Positions 11,452 to 22,246 of a DNA stretch of 64,000 nt are shown here, one piece after another. Both the position numbers and the translations under genes were made by a program. The stretch's first letter is position 1, and every line of letters begins with the position of its first letter. The notes beneath the pieces were generated by a model. The model made no database searches. It was not told the DNA's origin and saw nothing but the letters and a program-made list of their open reading frames with translations. This DNA is from Pseudevernia furfuracea (Eukaryota; Ascomycota; Lecanoromycetes; Lecanorales; Parmeliaceae), in the NCBI GenBank assembly GCA_022315425.1, contig JAIUPT010000020.1:1302001-1366000 (forward strand), given 5' to 3'.

Positions 11452-14325
11452 TCACAACGCTTTGACAGACTGGAAGAAAGGGTTCTCGAGCAACTTTTGG
11501 TTGCCCATCACCAATTCTTTCATCTTGCCCACTTGGTCCTCGGTGCTCATGCCCTTCCCCTCTGTCTCCTTCTTCCACTGGACTAACATCTCTTTCAACA
11601 ATGCGCTGCCTTCTTCCACATCCTGCTTAGAATGCTTGATGTGCGAGGCGTCGTGCTTAGTTGAAAAGTCTTCCAGCTCATCCGCCTTCCGTTTGGCCAT
11701 ATTAACGACTTTCTCTGGAAATCTGACAAGCTCAGCAACGTGGATTCCGAAGCTCTGATCGCAGACGCCTTCTTCGACTTTGTAGAGTAATGTGACTTCT
11801 CTTCGATCTTGCTCAGTCCTGTCGCCGATGTGGGCTACAACATGTAAATTCTGCACCCGAGGATACTCATCCACCAGTGCCGTCAGCTCATGAAAATGTG
11901 TGGCGAACATAGCGAAACATCCGATCTCCTTAACGATGTGCTCCGAGATCGCCCACGCAAGGCCGAAGCCATCGTATGTGCTCGTTCCGCGTCCAAGTTC
12001 GTCAATGATGATTAGGGAGTCTGAAGTGGCAGATTTCAGTATGTTTGCAGTTTCCAACATCTCAGCCATGAATGTTGAGACGCCTTTAAGCTGCGAATCA
12101 CTGGCACCAACACGGGCGAGGATGCTGTCGAACAGGGTGAGCTCCGCCTCCAAGCAAGGCACAAAGCAGCCTACTTGCGCCATCAAGGCGATGACGCCAA
12201 TTTGCCGGATGTATGTCGATTTTCCTCCCATGTTGGGACCCGTGATGATCAGGAATTCAGAGCTTCCTCTGACTAGAGAGACATCATTTGTGATAAACTG
12301 AATGTCGTCTTGCATTTCCATGCATGGATGTCGAGCCTCTTTCAGTATGGTGTTGCCTTCGCCCCTTGGATGCATTTTTGGACGTACGTAGGATGTTGGC
12401 GCATGGACTGAAACATGGGCAAAACTGACTATAACATCAAGGTGAGAAAGAACGCCGGCCAACTTCTCGAAAATAGGACAGTATGACGCTGTAACGCCTA
12501 CAACTTCGCTAACGAGACCAGTCTGCGTTCGATTGTAATTTTCCGATAGTTGATCGTGTTCGCGTCTCAGTTTGGTCATCTCATTTGTGGTGAAGTGAAC
12601 CCCGTTCTTTTGCGTTGAGCATTCTTGGTACTCTCTTTTGTTGCGTATGCTACCTGCTTCGTTCCTTGTCAATCTGAAGCAATGGCCGTGTATCTTGTGG
12701 TTTTCAAGGAACAACTTTTTCCCAATCTCTTGATCAAGATCATTGCTAATTCTTCGATGCTCTACGTCCATGTTGTACTTGACCTTCTCGAGTTTCCTGC
12801 TCAAGATTCGTAGGCTGTCGTCAAACTCGGGCTTGATAATGTACTCATGCCTGTCAAGGGCATCAAGGTCGACGGTCGATTCCACCATCTCCTGCAATTT
12901 GAGTAGACTGTTGGAAAACTCAATCAATTTTGTGGTATATTCAGCGTCCAAAGGATCCTTGTACTGCTCATCCATGATGCCTTCCAGCGTGCCAATGAGC
13001 GGAGGTAGCCGGATGGAAAGCTGATATGCCCTCACCACGTCCTCTAAACTTGCTAATTTCCTCTGGAACCTTTTGGCCAGCCTGTATAGATCAGGAATGA
13101 ATTTCAGGTGCTCTTCCTGCATTGTTTGCCGCAATTCTGTGTCCATCACGAAAGCTTCCACCAACTGTTGACGTTTTTCGATCTCTTCCAGGCTCATCAA
13201 TGGCTGTTTGAGCCACTGTGCAAGCAACCGACTTCCAACAGGCGTCTTGCAATGATTGAGTAGACCGTATAGATTCATGTTCTTTGACCCATCTCGCGGC
13301 CCTGGCATGAGGTTGAGAGCCTTGAGCGCCGACGCGTCCAGCTTCATGTACTGGGACAGGTCATGCTGGTAGAGCTGGTACTGACCGAAATTGGAAGGAT
13401 CTGACAAGAGTCCAAGGTACTTGATCAGAGCAGCTGCGGAGCTCATAGCCAGCTTTAAGTCCGTTTGGGGCAAAGTACCTACCGCGCGCTCGTCTCGTAG
13501 AAGCCTGGTGAGATCCTGCTCTATGTCTTTCGCACCAAAATCGCCACCAGAGCGCTCCGCAATAGCGATACCGCAGTTTTCGGCAATGGCTTTTATCTTC
13601 GCCAACTCGCTATCTTTCTTCTGACCCTCGCTTTGGATCAGACACTCTTTCACGCCGAGTTGGATGAGGAGCGATTCGAGATTCGAGTACAGGTCGTTGT
13701 CGAGGAATTCGCTGACTCCTAATTCCCGCACGCTGGCATCTGCGAAGCATACCCCAACATTTCTCGCTTCTGATGCCTTCGCGGTGACTTTGACTGCGAG
13801 AATTATGGGTGCCGAGTCCACTTGTCCACCAAGCTCATCTTCGACATCCTGTAGATTCCCCGGAGATGCCTGCTTTTTCATCTTCCATTGCATTTTGCCC
13901 GTAGTCTCCCAGATCTCTACCCTCTTGCCTAACCTGAAAAGAGCTTCTCGTAGGAAGTTACGGTAAACAGTGATGGTCATGGTGACAGATGGCAAACCGG
14001 TGTCTGTCTTGCCTAGCTGGCGGAGAACAGAGGTAGTCTTGTAGATCTGTTCGTTCGAATTAGATGAGCAGTCTGCTAGTGGTAGTGATAAAAAGCTCAC
14101 TCACTGTCATTGCAATGAAGGCGGCATCATCGCCATGTGCTGTGTAGAAGTCGCCTCCACTGGTGCCTCGTTTGAATACTCGAACCGTTTCGTCATCCTT
14201 GACTGGGAGATTCCGAAAGAAACTTATGAACCCGACCTCATCATCGACCTGGCCACATATGAGCTCTTGCGATTTACAGACGAGTTTGTGATCTGCATTA
14301 CCTTCAACTCAGGTCTCGACGACAT
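11452..14325 (-). CDS. msh2: DNA mismatch repair protein MSH2
   Basis: MutS homologue that pairs with MSH6 or MSH3 to recognise mispairs and small loops in nuclear DNA. Three exons, 14325-14302, 14248-14105 and 14046-11452, give 920 residues, normal for fungal MSH2. The start is set by the conserved opening MSSRPELK-VDDEVGF, which spans a 53-nt intron; the second intron (58 nt) follows AAFIAMT. The mismatch-binding N domain is followed by connector and lever regions. The ATPase has Walker A TGPNMGGKSTYIRQIG, the DSILARVGASDSQLKGVSTFM block, Walker B LIIIDELGRGTSTYDGFG and the ATHFHEL motif. The C-terminal helix-turn-helix dimerisation region ends LENPFFQSVKAL. No disruption seen. Confidence 0.97.
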
Positions 14326-14954
14326 AGCTGCAGCAAAACATGTGTTATTTTTTTCTACTTTGTTCACCAGTGGTCAACTGGTCAGGGCTTTCAATTGAGC
14401 CAGCAGAAAGTTCTATAGGCACAATCAATTGTCTAAAAATGAGTGGTTTCTAAATGATAGGGCTGATAAACGCGCTAGTCCGACGCGACAAGGCTCCTCG
14501 CGTTGCTTCCGTCATTTTAGTGTCAAAATGGTTAGGGCTAGGGCTAAGTGCAAATAGGGTCTGAATACTGAATCCTCGTCTAAACTTGAGGCAAGATGGT
14601 CAAAGCATGTGAACGTTGTTAGGCATCAATTGTCGTGCCTTAGATCGAATCCATGTACATTCGAGAGCGTCCAGTATGTATATCCTGCTATCTCACTTCT
14701 GCGCGCCCCATCAACACCGGACTCCATGCTCTTGCATATTGTATGAGAGTCTTCTTTAAGAACTTGATGGAGGACAATTCCTGGTCTCAGCTGTCCACCT
14801 ACACAATTCGGAGTCAGTATGGCTTCTTTGAGGTACAGAACGCAGGTTGGAAAAACAAGCTTGGGGAGCATGATGAACAATTTGCTCCCAAGATTTGGCT
14901 TGGGACTCAATTTCGGTAGATATTGGGGAAAAGGTAGTGCCCCGAAAAGTGCAC
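14326..14954. other. intergenic, no gene seen
   Basis: MSH2 upstream region. Around 14530-14552 there is an imperfect telomere-like run (GGTTAGGGCTAGGGCTAAG). Several short antisense frames, none convincing. Confidence 0.45.
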
Positions 14955-15536
14955 TTACTCGAGATCATTATTTACAAGAATCCCCGTTGGCGGTAACGGC
15001 TTCCCATCCTCATTCATTCCCATCTCGCTCGGACTCACTCCCCTATATACTTCATGGATGACTCTTGGGTCCTGCAATCCTGGGTGTAATTGTTCTCTTC
15101 GCCCGCGGTCCTGATCCACGACTCGCGTTGCTGCCGCAGGCACACTTCTCGCGCCCTCAATGTCCACGGCGGCTGCTTTCGGCGCTTCTAACGGCCAAGA
15201 AATATTGTGTAGGGGAATTTGGTCGTCACCGTCTTGTTTGATATTGCTATTGTGGCTGTGACCTCCCGTGAACTTGCGGAAAACCGAGCTGCCTTTGCTA
15301 CCTTTGCTGCCTTTGCTGCTGTGAGATTTCTTATTGGCGCCGCCGGATTGCGTGTGTTCCCGGAAGAACTGGCCAAAGAGCGGAGCCATGACAGGGAAAC
15401 AAGCACAGACCAAGCCTACACCCGCTTCGATGGCTGTCCAGGTTAGTGGTTCCGCTGTTGTCCAGCTGGTATCGGTTTCGTTGCCCAGGGCGCTGGGTCT
15501 AATGTCAACATATGTATGGGCACTGTCAGCTCGGTA
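14955..15536 (-). pseudogene. C-terminal fragment of Pth11/rhodopsin-type membrane protein
   Basis: The open frame from 15536 to the stop at 14955 carries what looks like the last transmembrane segment and tail of a fungal rhodopsin-domain (Pth11-like) receptor. SWTTAEPLTWTAIEAG is followed by VGLVCACFPVMAPLFGQFF, then a Ser/Lys-rich cytoplasmic tail (KKSHSSKGSKGSKGSSVFRKF) and a C terminus ending NNDLE. The pattern W-T-x-x-E-x-x-x-G-hydrophobic-CAC-P is typical of helix 7 in that family. The other six helices are not found: the frame is closed by TGA at 15537-15539 and the upstream kilobase shows no hydrophobic exons. It is either a truncated relic or a gene whose upstream exons I could not recognise. 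Confidence 0.5.
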
Positions 15537-15539
15537 TCA

Positions 15540-16532
15540 CGGATAGTAGTCGATGTTTGAAGTGCGGCTGTGAACATTCATGGTGTTGGACTACGCCACA
15601 AGAGAGTTTCTTGGCCCATGATTCCCAAAAGAGGCGGAAAATGTTTGTAAGATGAGGTGCAAGCACGATTGATTGGCTGATGGTAGCATTATCTGCGGCG
15701 CTGCAGCAGATTTGTCTCCGAAGGATGATGCATCATCCAAACTACACTCTATCAGATGAAAGCTCCGAGTCGCGCTCCGAGAAGGATGCCATTGCTTGAA
15801 CCCTGATCTTAGGGCTACAGCTCTGCCCCATGCTAAAAGGCAACCACGTGTATCCATTACCTTAGACAGACGAAAGAGTAGAGTAATCAGGTCGATGTAC
15901 GAAAGGTATGGCGGCTCCAGAGATATGAACAGACTGGTCGACGCTTGGAGACTCGACATGATCAACATTCAACAAACGGGCTATTTGACTTGAAAGTGGC
16001 CATACTTCGATCTGTATAGTACTCGTAGTTGAACAGCATTCAATTCAAAGACTTGTATTCACTGCCTCCAAGAGAAATTGAGAGAATGGATGTTAACTGA
16101 TTGTTTGATGCCGGTGAACCTAGCAGAGTCCAGGCTCTCGTAAGAGTGCAAAAAGGCGGTCCGTTCCACGAGCAAGACCTCTTGCCAACAGTCGGATAAC
16201 TGTGGATGATGGAGTCCTATCGACATTTACCCCGCTTCTCTGATCTATATTAGGACTCTACTGCATGTTTCGCGAGGTGCTGACTGCGCAACCGAGCCGA
16301 GGTCGTGAGGCAGGCGTCTCTAGCCTCTACTCTAGCCTCGAGTTAATAAATAGAGCACGCCGCGATCTTGCAGCTCAGTGCTCACAGGATCTGGCCCCAA
16401 TGTTCCTACCCTCTATAAGTCTCCGACCGACTCCATGTTACCCTCTCTGTGTTTCCCCCGATTGGGCTATCGTGACCTGTCCGCACAACCTGCCTCCCAC
16501 TACCGTGTCTTCATTCCAGGAAGCAAAGCGTT
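15540..16532. other. intergenic, no gene seen
   Basis: Nothing convincing on either strand. The minus-strand 125-codon frame (15968-15591) lacks hydrophobic helices and does not supply the missing receptor exons. The last 150 bp are pyrimidine-rich, as expected of a fungal promoter/5' UTR for the gene at 16533. Confidence 0.45.
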
Positions 16533-17400
16533 ATGGTCGCAGGAAAACCATGGGCTGATGGCCCATATCCTCTCATTGAGACTCCGTCCAAAACGCAAGA
16601 TATAGTAACGGCTACCTCAAGCAGTGATATTGCCACAGCTAAAGTTACGCAGAAATCTCATGCTGCTATTCACGCTGCCAGCGAGATGACACACGTGCAT
16701 AATGTCATAATCCGCGGTCTCAATAGCATCTATCTCCAAGCTCCCAACGTCCGCAACCCATCTGACATCAAAGACTTCCTACACTTCGTGACGCTGTGGG
16801 GAAATTTTGTTGACAGGCACCACGAGACAGAGGAAGAATCAATCTTCCCTGATCTCGAGACATTTACGGAAGAGAAAGAATTGATGCAACATAGTGTGGA
16901 ACAGCATCATGCGTTTCACTCGGGCTTGCAGCAACTCAAAGACTACGCCTCTAGTACAGCGCCGGAGGACTACAGCAGCGATAAGCTGAAAAGTATCATC
17001 GACGACTTTGGTCCGACGCTGCAGGAACATCTAATAGTAGAGATCGATGCATTGCTGGCTTTAAAAAAATATGATAGTGAGGGATTAATGAAAGTGTGGA
17101 AGATATGTGAGGCTAAAGCCCGTGCGAAGACGCACTCAACTGGCGCGTCGAAGGCATCGCCCACCGAATCCAAGGCCACAAAAAAAGACAGCTAACTATG
17201 TCTCATAGGAGGAAGTCTTTCCCTTTGCACTGAGTCTGGCCGACACGACATATGAAGGCGGCATCCATAAAAAATTTCCGCCTGTGCCTTTCTTCATACC
17301 CTATATCGTGCACTACTGGTTCAGCCACAAGTATGCGGGGACATGGCGGTTCGCTCCGTGTGACTTCTGGGGAAAGCCACGGCCGCTCGAGTTTGTGTAG
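16533..17400 (+). CDS. hemerythrin-like (HHE) domain protein
   Basis: Four-helix-bundle protein with His/Glu residues of the hemerythrin HHE type, expected to bind a di-iron centre. It starts MVAGKPWADGPYPL. The bundle has HAASEMTHVHNVIIRGLNSI, then DRHHETEEESIFPDLE, EQHHAFHSGLQQL and LQEHLIVEIDALLAL. The downstream segment 17216-17400 (FPFALSLADTTYEGG, PPVPFFIPYIVHYWFSHKYAG, WGKPRPLEFV) is the usual C-terminal part of this fungal family, so an intron must remove the in-frame stop at 17193. Phase-consistent donors are 17107 (GTGAGG) or 17122 (GTGCGA) with acceptor AAG at 17215, giving 252 or 257 residues. Another choice is the donor at 17094. The exact splice is unresolved; family assignment is good. 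Physiological role (oxygen, iron or NO handling) is inference. Confidence 0.75.
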
Positions 17401-18004
17401 TAAAGGCATAGCCCGATGTGTCTCATATCGTGCTGGGATTTTACCACCTGACTTGCCTTGAATTTTTTTTCTTCAAGATTCGTTTCATTGCAACTTCTGT
17501 TTGCCTCTGGATCAACAGTTTTGGATGGCCAGTTGCAGGAATTGTGGAGTGTCGCCAGGACGCCAAATATTACAAGATGAAATGAATGCCCATTTATTTG
17601 AATGTAAACATGTGTTGTCCAAAATTGGAGCCCGAGACTGAGGGACCGAGTGGTCCAGCTAATTCTACGCAGGCAGGAATCTTTCCACGTACGGCGTGCC
17701 GGTGTCAATTGTCACTGCCCGCGTATTCTGCGACGCTCGTTCGTAACTGCGTCTATATCATGGGTCAATATGGTTGTACGACCCATGTACGTTGTGGCTT
17801 TCCATATGAGCATATCTCATCGCGTATCTCGTCCCAACTTTCCTCATCCTCATCCTCATTGAAAAAATCGAAATAGGAGTCGGCTTTGCAGACCTGGTCG
17901 CATAACAAGATTTTGAGGGAAATATAGTAAGTTAATGAAGCTGAAACCAATACCCGGGTCGGTTATATGAAAGCGCCACGTATTACCCTTTTGTTCTCGA
18001 CTAC
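17401..18004. other. intergenic, no gene seen
   Basis: Region between the hemerythrin-like gene and the OCH1-like fragment. A minus-strand run of Asp/Glu codons at 17880-17765 comes from a short CTCATC repeat and is not a gene. Confidence 0.45.
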
Positions 18005-18403
18005 ATGGAAAAACAGTCTTCTATCTACCATTCTCATGTTCGCTTTCATTACCTATTGTCAGCCATGGGCTCTTTGCAACAACAATATCTATCACGGCCG
18101 GAATTGAAATCTTCTCGCTTTTTGGTTATCTACTGCCTTATCAGCACCCTCTTTTGCTTTCGCCTCATTCATTTAGCCAAACTCAACGCTGTTGCCCCAG
18201 TCGACTGCTCGCATCCTCTCGCTTCGTTGGCACTGAATGCGTCTGTACGCTCCCACCTTTTCCCGAAGAAAATATGGCAGACACCGAGGACTGGTCCTGC
18301 AGGATCAGATGAGAATGACCGCAAAAGCATTCAGTCACGGGTGAAGATCAATCAAAAACACCGTTACGAAACCCAGATTGAGGTGCCTCCAAGAGAAACA
18401 TGA
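18005..18403 (+). pseudogene. truncated OCH1-like (GT32) glycosyltransferase N terminus
   Basis: The 132-codon frame has a short cytoplasmic leader, a signal-anchor helix (SRFLVIYCLISTLFCFRLIHL, from about residue 38) and then a luminal start with FPKKIWQTPRTGPAGSDEND and KHRYE. The IPKKIWQ-type motif followed by a Trp/Arg-Tyr-Glu block is how alpha-1,6-mannosyltransferases of the OCH1/GT32 group begin. The frame stops 13 codons later and no DXD-containing catalytic part is found in the next 400 bp in any frame, so about two thirds of the enzyme are missing. Initiation may be at 18005 or at the second Met, 18065. It could alternatively be a spliced gene with unrecognised later exons. Confidence 0.45.
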
Positions 18404-18786
18404 GGTGCGCCCGCTAGAGTTCCAAGGTAAGTAGAATGCAACGTTTATTAAGCGGAGTGGTCGAGAGGATTATGAGTTTCTCGAGGGGCGTTTCTAAGGA
18501 AGAATCATGAATCGCATTTGATCCTTATACGAATGATACGATGGTTTTGGAGAGAAACTATCATTCATACTACTGCAATAATGCAGCCTGCCTTTAACTT
18601 TAATACTGTCGATTGACTGAAAGCACTGTGAATTTCGTTATTATTTGTTCCCTTATCAAACCACCGAGGCTACTTTCAGCGATAACGATTGATTTAACCG
18701 AGCCAGAAGAGCTTTCAATGACGTTGAAACGCCCCGTATATACAGCGCAAATTCCCCCATTTTCCCTGATGTCTTCTTCTCGAGCT
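18404..18786. other. intergenic, no gene seen
   Basis: Contains the 3' flank of the complex I gene. A segment near 18450 (GGAGTGGTCGAGAGG) resembles a tRNA D-arm by eye, but no matching acceptor or T-arm follows. Confidence 0.4.
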
Positions 18787-19537
18787 CTATCGGTATGGTG
18801 CATCAGCCCGCGCAGCAGCAGCCAGTTCAGGCTCCCACTTGTCCCCATTGGCCAACAGCTTCTCCTTGTTGTAAAGCAGCTCTTCCCTCGTCTCTGTGGC
18901 GTATTCTGCGTTGGGAGCTACAGAGCGGACGAATGAGCCATCGGACATACATGAACAGTCCGTGATCCCAGGGAAGTGACTTACACTCAACAATTGCGTC
19001 CACCGGGCAACTCTCCTGGCAGAATCCGCAGTAAATGCACTTTGTCATATCAATATCGTATCTTGTAGTCCTCCTACTTCCATCCTCCCTCTCCTCTGCC
19101 TCAATCGTAATAGCGCTCGCCGGGCAAATGGCTTCGCACAGCTTGCAAGCAATACACCTCTCCTCCCCTGTCGGATACCGCCTCAGGGCATGCTCCCCGC
19201 GAAACCTCGGAGAGATTGGTCCCTTTTCAAAAGGATAGTAGATGGTGTATGGCGGCCGAAAGAACTGCTCTAGCACAACGTACATGCCTCGCAGCATCTC
19301 GGTGAGGAGGAAGTATTTGCCGGCTTTGTCGAGGGAAGACTCTTTGCCTTCGTCCCAGCGCTCCTTTCGTGGGAGCCGGAAACCTTGGGGTGGTGGGCCA
19401 GCTGGAGTTGCGGCCAGGCGGGAGGCGCTGGTGAAGGTGGCGGATGGCATTGTTGTGCGTGTGGCGAGGAAAGCGGTGAGGGGAATGGAAGTGGGACGCG
19501 CGCGGGCGAGCATCGTGAGAGAGCGTGCTGGAGCCAT
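18787..19537 (-). CDS. mitochondrial complex I 8-iron ferredoxin-like subunit (NDUFS8/TYKY/NuoI)
   Basis: Subunit of the peripheral arm of NADH:ubiquinone oxidoreductase carrying two [4Fe-4S] clusters (N6a, N6b) on the electron path to quinone. Exon 1 (19537-18985) and exon 2 (18917-18787) are joined across a 67-nt GTAAGT intron, giving 227 residues. The first about 35 residues are Arg/Ala/Ser/Thr-rich without acids, a mitochondrial presequence (MAPARSLTMLARARPTS). The two cluster motifs are intact: CIACKLCEAICP and CIYCGFCQESCP. Conserved flanks FRGEHALRRYPTGEERC and the C-terminal NAEYATETREELLYNKEKLL match the family. A longer upstream open frame to 19870 antisense to the neighbour is not used. 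It shares a 223-bp promoter region with the acyl carrier protein gene. Confidence 0.95.
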
Positions 19538-19760
19538 GGTGGGTATGGTGAACGATGTTGTGCGCAAGGTGCGAATTGGGAGGGAGAAGGTGGAAGTGAA
19601 TTCGCCGATGCGGTAATGAAAATTCCAGCGCTGTGATTGGCTGAGATGCTGTAATGTCAGAACGGCGCTAACGGTCGCTAGTGTATTGATGCGAAAGCAT
19701 TCGGAGGCATCATCATCCAGAACACTACAACGACCATAATTCGACATTAGAACGTTCAAG
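19538..19760. promoter_or_regulatory. bidirectional promoter between two complex I genes
   Basis: Only 223 bp separate the start codons of the divergent NDUFS8-type and acyl-carrier-protein genes. It contains a CCAAT-box-type motif (TGATTGGCTGAG, i.e. CCAAT on the minus strand) at about 19634-19645. Shared regulation is inferred from the geometry. Confidence 0.55.
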
Positions 19761-20456
19761 ATGATCCGTACCGCCCTTTTCCGGTCAGTCCGATGCGCCT
19801 CAAGGTCCGTGATAAGGACACAGCTTCCAACGTCGCGAGCAATCGCTCCCTGCTTCTCCGTCACATCCACCCGGTCTACTCCAGCACCACGATACCCGGG
19901 AATCAGATACTATTCAGCACCAGCAGGATTGTCGAAACCAGAGGTTGAAGGGAGGATAATGGATCTGCTGAAGAACTTTGACAAGGTATGGCTGGCTGTG
20001 GCTTTGAGACACGGAGAAGTGGACTAAAATGATTGCAATTCAGGTCAAAGATGCGTCGAAGGTATGGTTGGCAGCGACTCTGGGTTACAACAGCATGTCT
20101 GACTTAGTGCAAGCTCTCGAACACGTCACACTTTTCGAATGACTTAGGTCTAGACAGTTTGGACACTGTGGAGGTGGTTATGGCTATTGAGGAGGTGAGA
20201 TGCTCTATGGTAGGGAGGGGATTTGCTCGGTCTGACTTTCGTACAGGAGTTTAGTATTGAGATTCCGGACAAGGAGGCAGATTCGATTTTAAGTAGTATG
20301 TTTGCTCAATGGAAAGTGGGTTGGTATGGTCATTCTATTGCTAATCCTCTTGCAGTCGATAAAGCAGTGAACTACATTTTGGGCCAGCCAGACGGTAAGT
20401 TCTTGGAAAAGGTGTGAATATCGCGCAGCTGCTAACACGTTCCCTCAGCTCACTGA
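19761..20456 (+). CDS. mitochondrial acyl carrier protein (complex I NDUFAB1-type)
   Basis: Carries acyl chains on a 4'-phosphopantetheine arm in mitochondrial fatty-acid synthesis and is a structural subunit of complex I. Six exons, 19761-19985, 20044-20061, 20114-20194, 20247-20295, 20356-20394 and 20449-20456, all in phase, give 139 residues; exon 2 is only 18 nt. A mitochondrial presequence (MIRTALFRSVRCASRSVIRT) precedes the ACP domain. The prosthetic-group Ser lies in DLGLDSLDTVEVVMAIEEEF, followed by IEIPDKEADSILSIDKAVNYIL. The last exon supplies only the final Ala-His and stop (QPDAH). Exon boundaries reproduce the conserved domain without gaps. Divergent from the NDUFS8-type gene. 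Confidence 0.93.
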
Positions 20457-20996
20457 AACCAATGGGCAGTCCGGATGATGGGAAAGGATGGAGGACGCAG
20501 GGGATTCTGTCAATTCCGAGGGGTTTATTTGAAGGCCTCGGTAGCTGTACTATTCTCGAGCCCAGTCGTGTCCAACTTTGGCGAACACATTACCACAAAT
20601 AGTCTACCAACCCCGTTCTATAAGTTGGACTTTACTTGCAGTACGAAATCACTAGAAACATATATTGGACTGGACTACTCAGGTTTTGTAGGCGCCAATG
20701 CTGCGGCAGGCGTAAGCGAGCTCCTGAAGGAGAGTAGCGTGCTCGTAACCTATACAACGAAATGTCCAACACGGCAAAGAAATACGAAGGATAAAATCGC
20801 AATCTAAGGTATTGGCGCCTTCATTATTGACAGCAAAGTACAGGGACTCTCCAGTTGCGGCTCAGGAATCGAAGAAATTTCGCCGCCGAACCCAACGTCA
20901 CACGAACGGATGCTTTCACCTCCTGCTTGCCGCATCCCTGTCACCATTCTGCGAAGCCATCAACAATTCTGTTCCTAAGCTCGAGGTTACAGCTCG
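20457..20996. other. intergenic, 3' UTR and promoter
   Basis: Contains a 110-codon plus-strand frame (20475-20807) without domains, probably 3' UTR of the acyl carrier gene by position, then the promoter of VPS74. Confidence 0.45.
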
Positions 20997-22246
20997 ATGG
21001 CGTCAGCCGGCGGCCTGACTCGTCGCCGTGGCGCTGGAGGAGGGGGTGGGGCCTCCGCTTCCACCGCCGAGGAAGGAGAAGACGCAAGCCGAGTCGGCTC
21101 CCCCGCGCCAAAAGCCTACAACGACCGTGCACCGGAAACATCCTACACGGGCGGAGAGAACGGACACAAAATAGCCTTTGACCCTCGGGATATAAGTGAG
21201 AGTGAGGAACGGAGCAAGCAGCCTAAACTGACGCTCATGGAGGAGGTTCTACTGATGGGATTGAAGGACAAGCAGGTACAATTGGCCTTTTCCGAGCAGT
21301 CTCCGATTCGAGACGGATGTTGACTGGTGTCCAAGGGCTATCTGTCGTTCTGGAATGACAACATCTCCTACGCTCTACGAGGATGCATAGTCATCGAGCT
21401 GGCTTTCAGAGGTCGCGTGAGCATGCAAAAGGATTCGTCGAGACGGCGCTTCCCACTGGCAGACAGGGTCATCGAGGTCATCGACGATAACTTGACTGGA
21501 GAAGTACTGCTGGATGAGGCGTTGAAGATGATGAAGTCGAGTGAGAAGATGAGCGTGAGTTCGTGGATAGATCTGATGAGCGGTAAGGGGCCAGCGAAGT
21601 TCTTCGCCTAGGATTGCAGAGCTCCAATACTGATGTCTGGGCTAGGGGAGACGTGGAATCTCATGAAGATCGGCTACCAGCTCAAACAAGTGCGAGAGCG
21701 TCTCGCCAAAGGTCTTGTGGACAAAGGCATCCTGCGCACCGAAAAGCGCAACTTCCTCCTCTTCGACATGGCCACCCACCCAGTCGCGGACGGAGGCGCA
21801 AAGGACGAGATTCGAAGGCGGGTCCGCAACGTGTTGACGAATAGGACGGTCGTACTTCCACCTAGCCAGTTTCTCCCCGAAGACATGGAGTTCAGATACA
21901 TCAGAACGATTGCAATGGTATGTGCGGCCTATGCAGCAAATGTGCTGGAGAACGCTTTAGCAACTCTGGGTCATGAGGCGAGAGAAAGGGCATTCGCCCA
22001 GGTCGATGAACTATTGGCGGAATACTCGCAATGGCCATTTGGGAAGCGGACGGGGGGCGCTCAGGGGATAGGGGCAAACTTGGGGCAGGTGATTACGGAT
22101 GAGGTCAACAAGAACAAGGACAGAGAATTACAGCTTGAGGTATGTTCTACCGTCGCTGACAGTTGATACAAATACTGATGGTGATGGTTACATAGGTCGT
22201 AGCTGCTTGCCTGAGCGTTTTTACCCGGCTGGATTCGCTGTTATGA
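20997..22246 (+). CDS. vps74: VPS74/GOLPH3 Golgi phosphoinositide-binding protein
   Basis: Peripheral Golgi protein that binds PI4P and retains glycosyltransferases in Golgi cisternae. Four exons, 20997-21275, 21336-21582, 21646-22139 and 22196-22246, give 356 residues, close to yeast Vps74 (345). An Arg/Gly-rich disordered N terminus (GGLTRRRGAGGGGG) is followed by the GPP34 domain: LTLMEEVLLMGLKDKQGYLSFWNDNISYALRG, then SMQKDSSRRRFPLADRVIEV, the ETWNLMKIGYQLKQVRERLAKGLVDKGIL block and a C-terminal LSVFTRLDSLL. Sequence order and splice phases are continuous. It sits with GPI1 and the GH47 gene among secretory-pathway genes here, but the spacing gives no operon-like link. Confidence 0.95.

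Noticed and set aside
14530..14552. Telomere-like GGTTAGGGCTAGGG run as an internal telomere or transposon end
   Set aside because: Only two imperfect units and no adjoining inverted terminus.
18447..18500. tRNA-like D-arm GGAGTGGTCGAGAGG
   Set aside because: No complementary acceptor stem and no TTCGA-type T-loop at the right distance.
20475..20807. 110-codon frame after the acyl carrier protein gene
   Set aside because: It overlaps the expected 3' UTR, has no domain and no family-like sequence.
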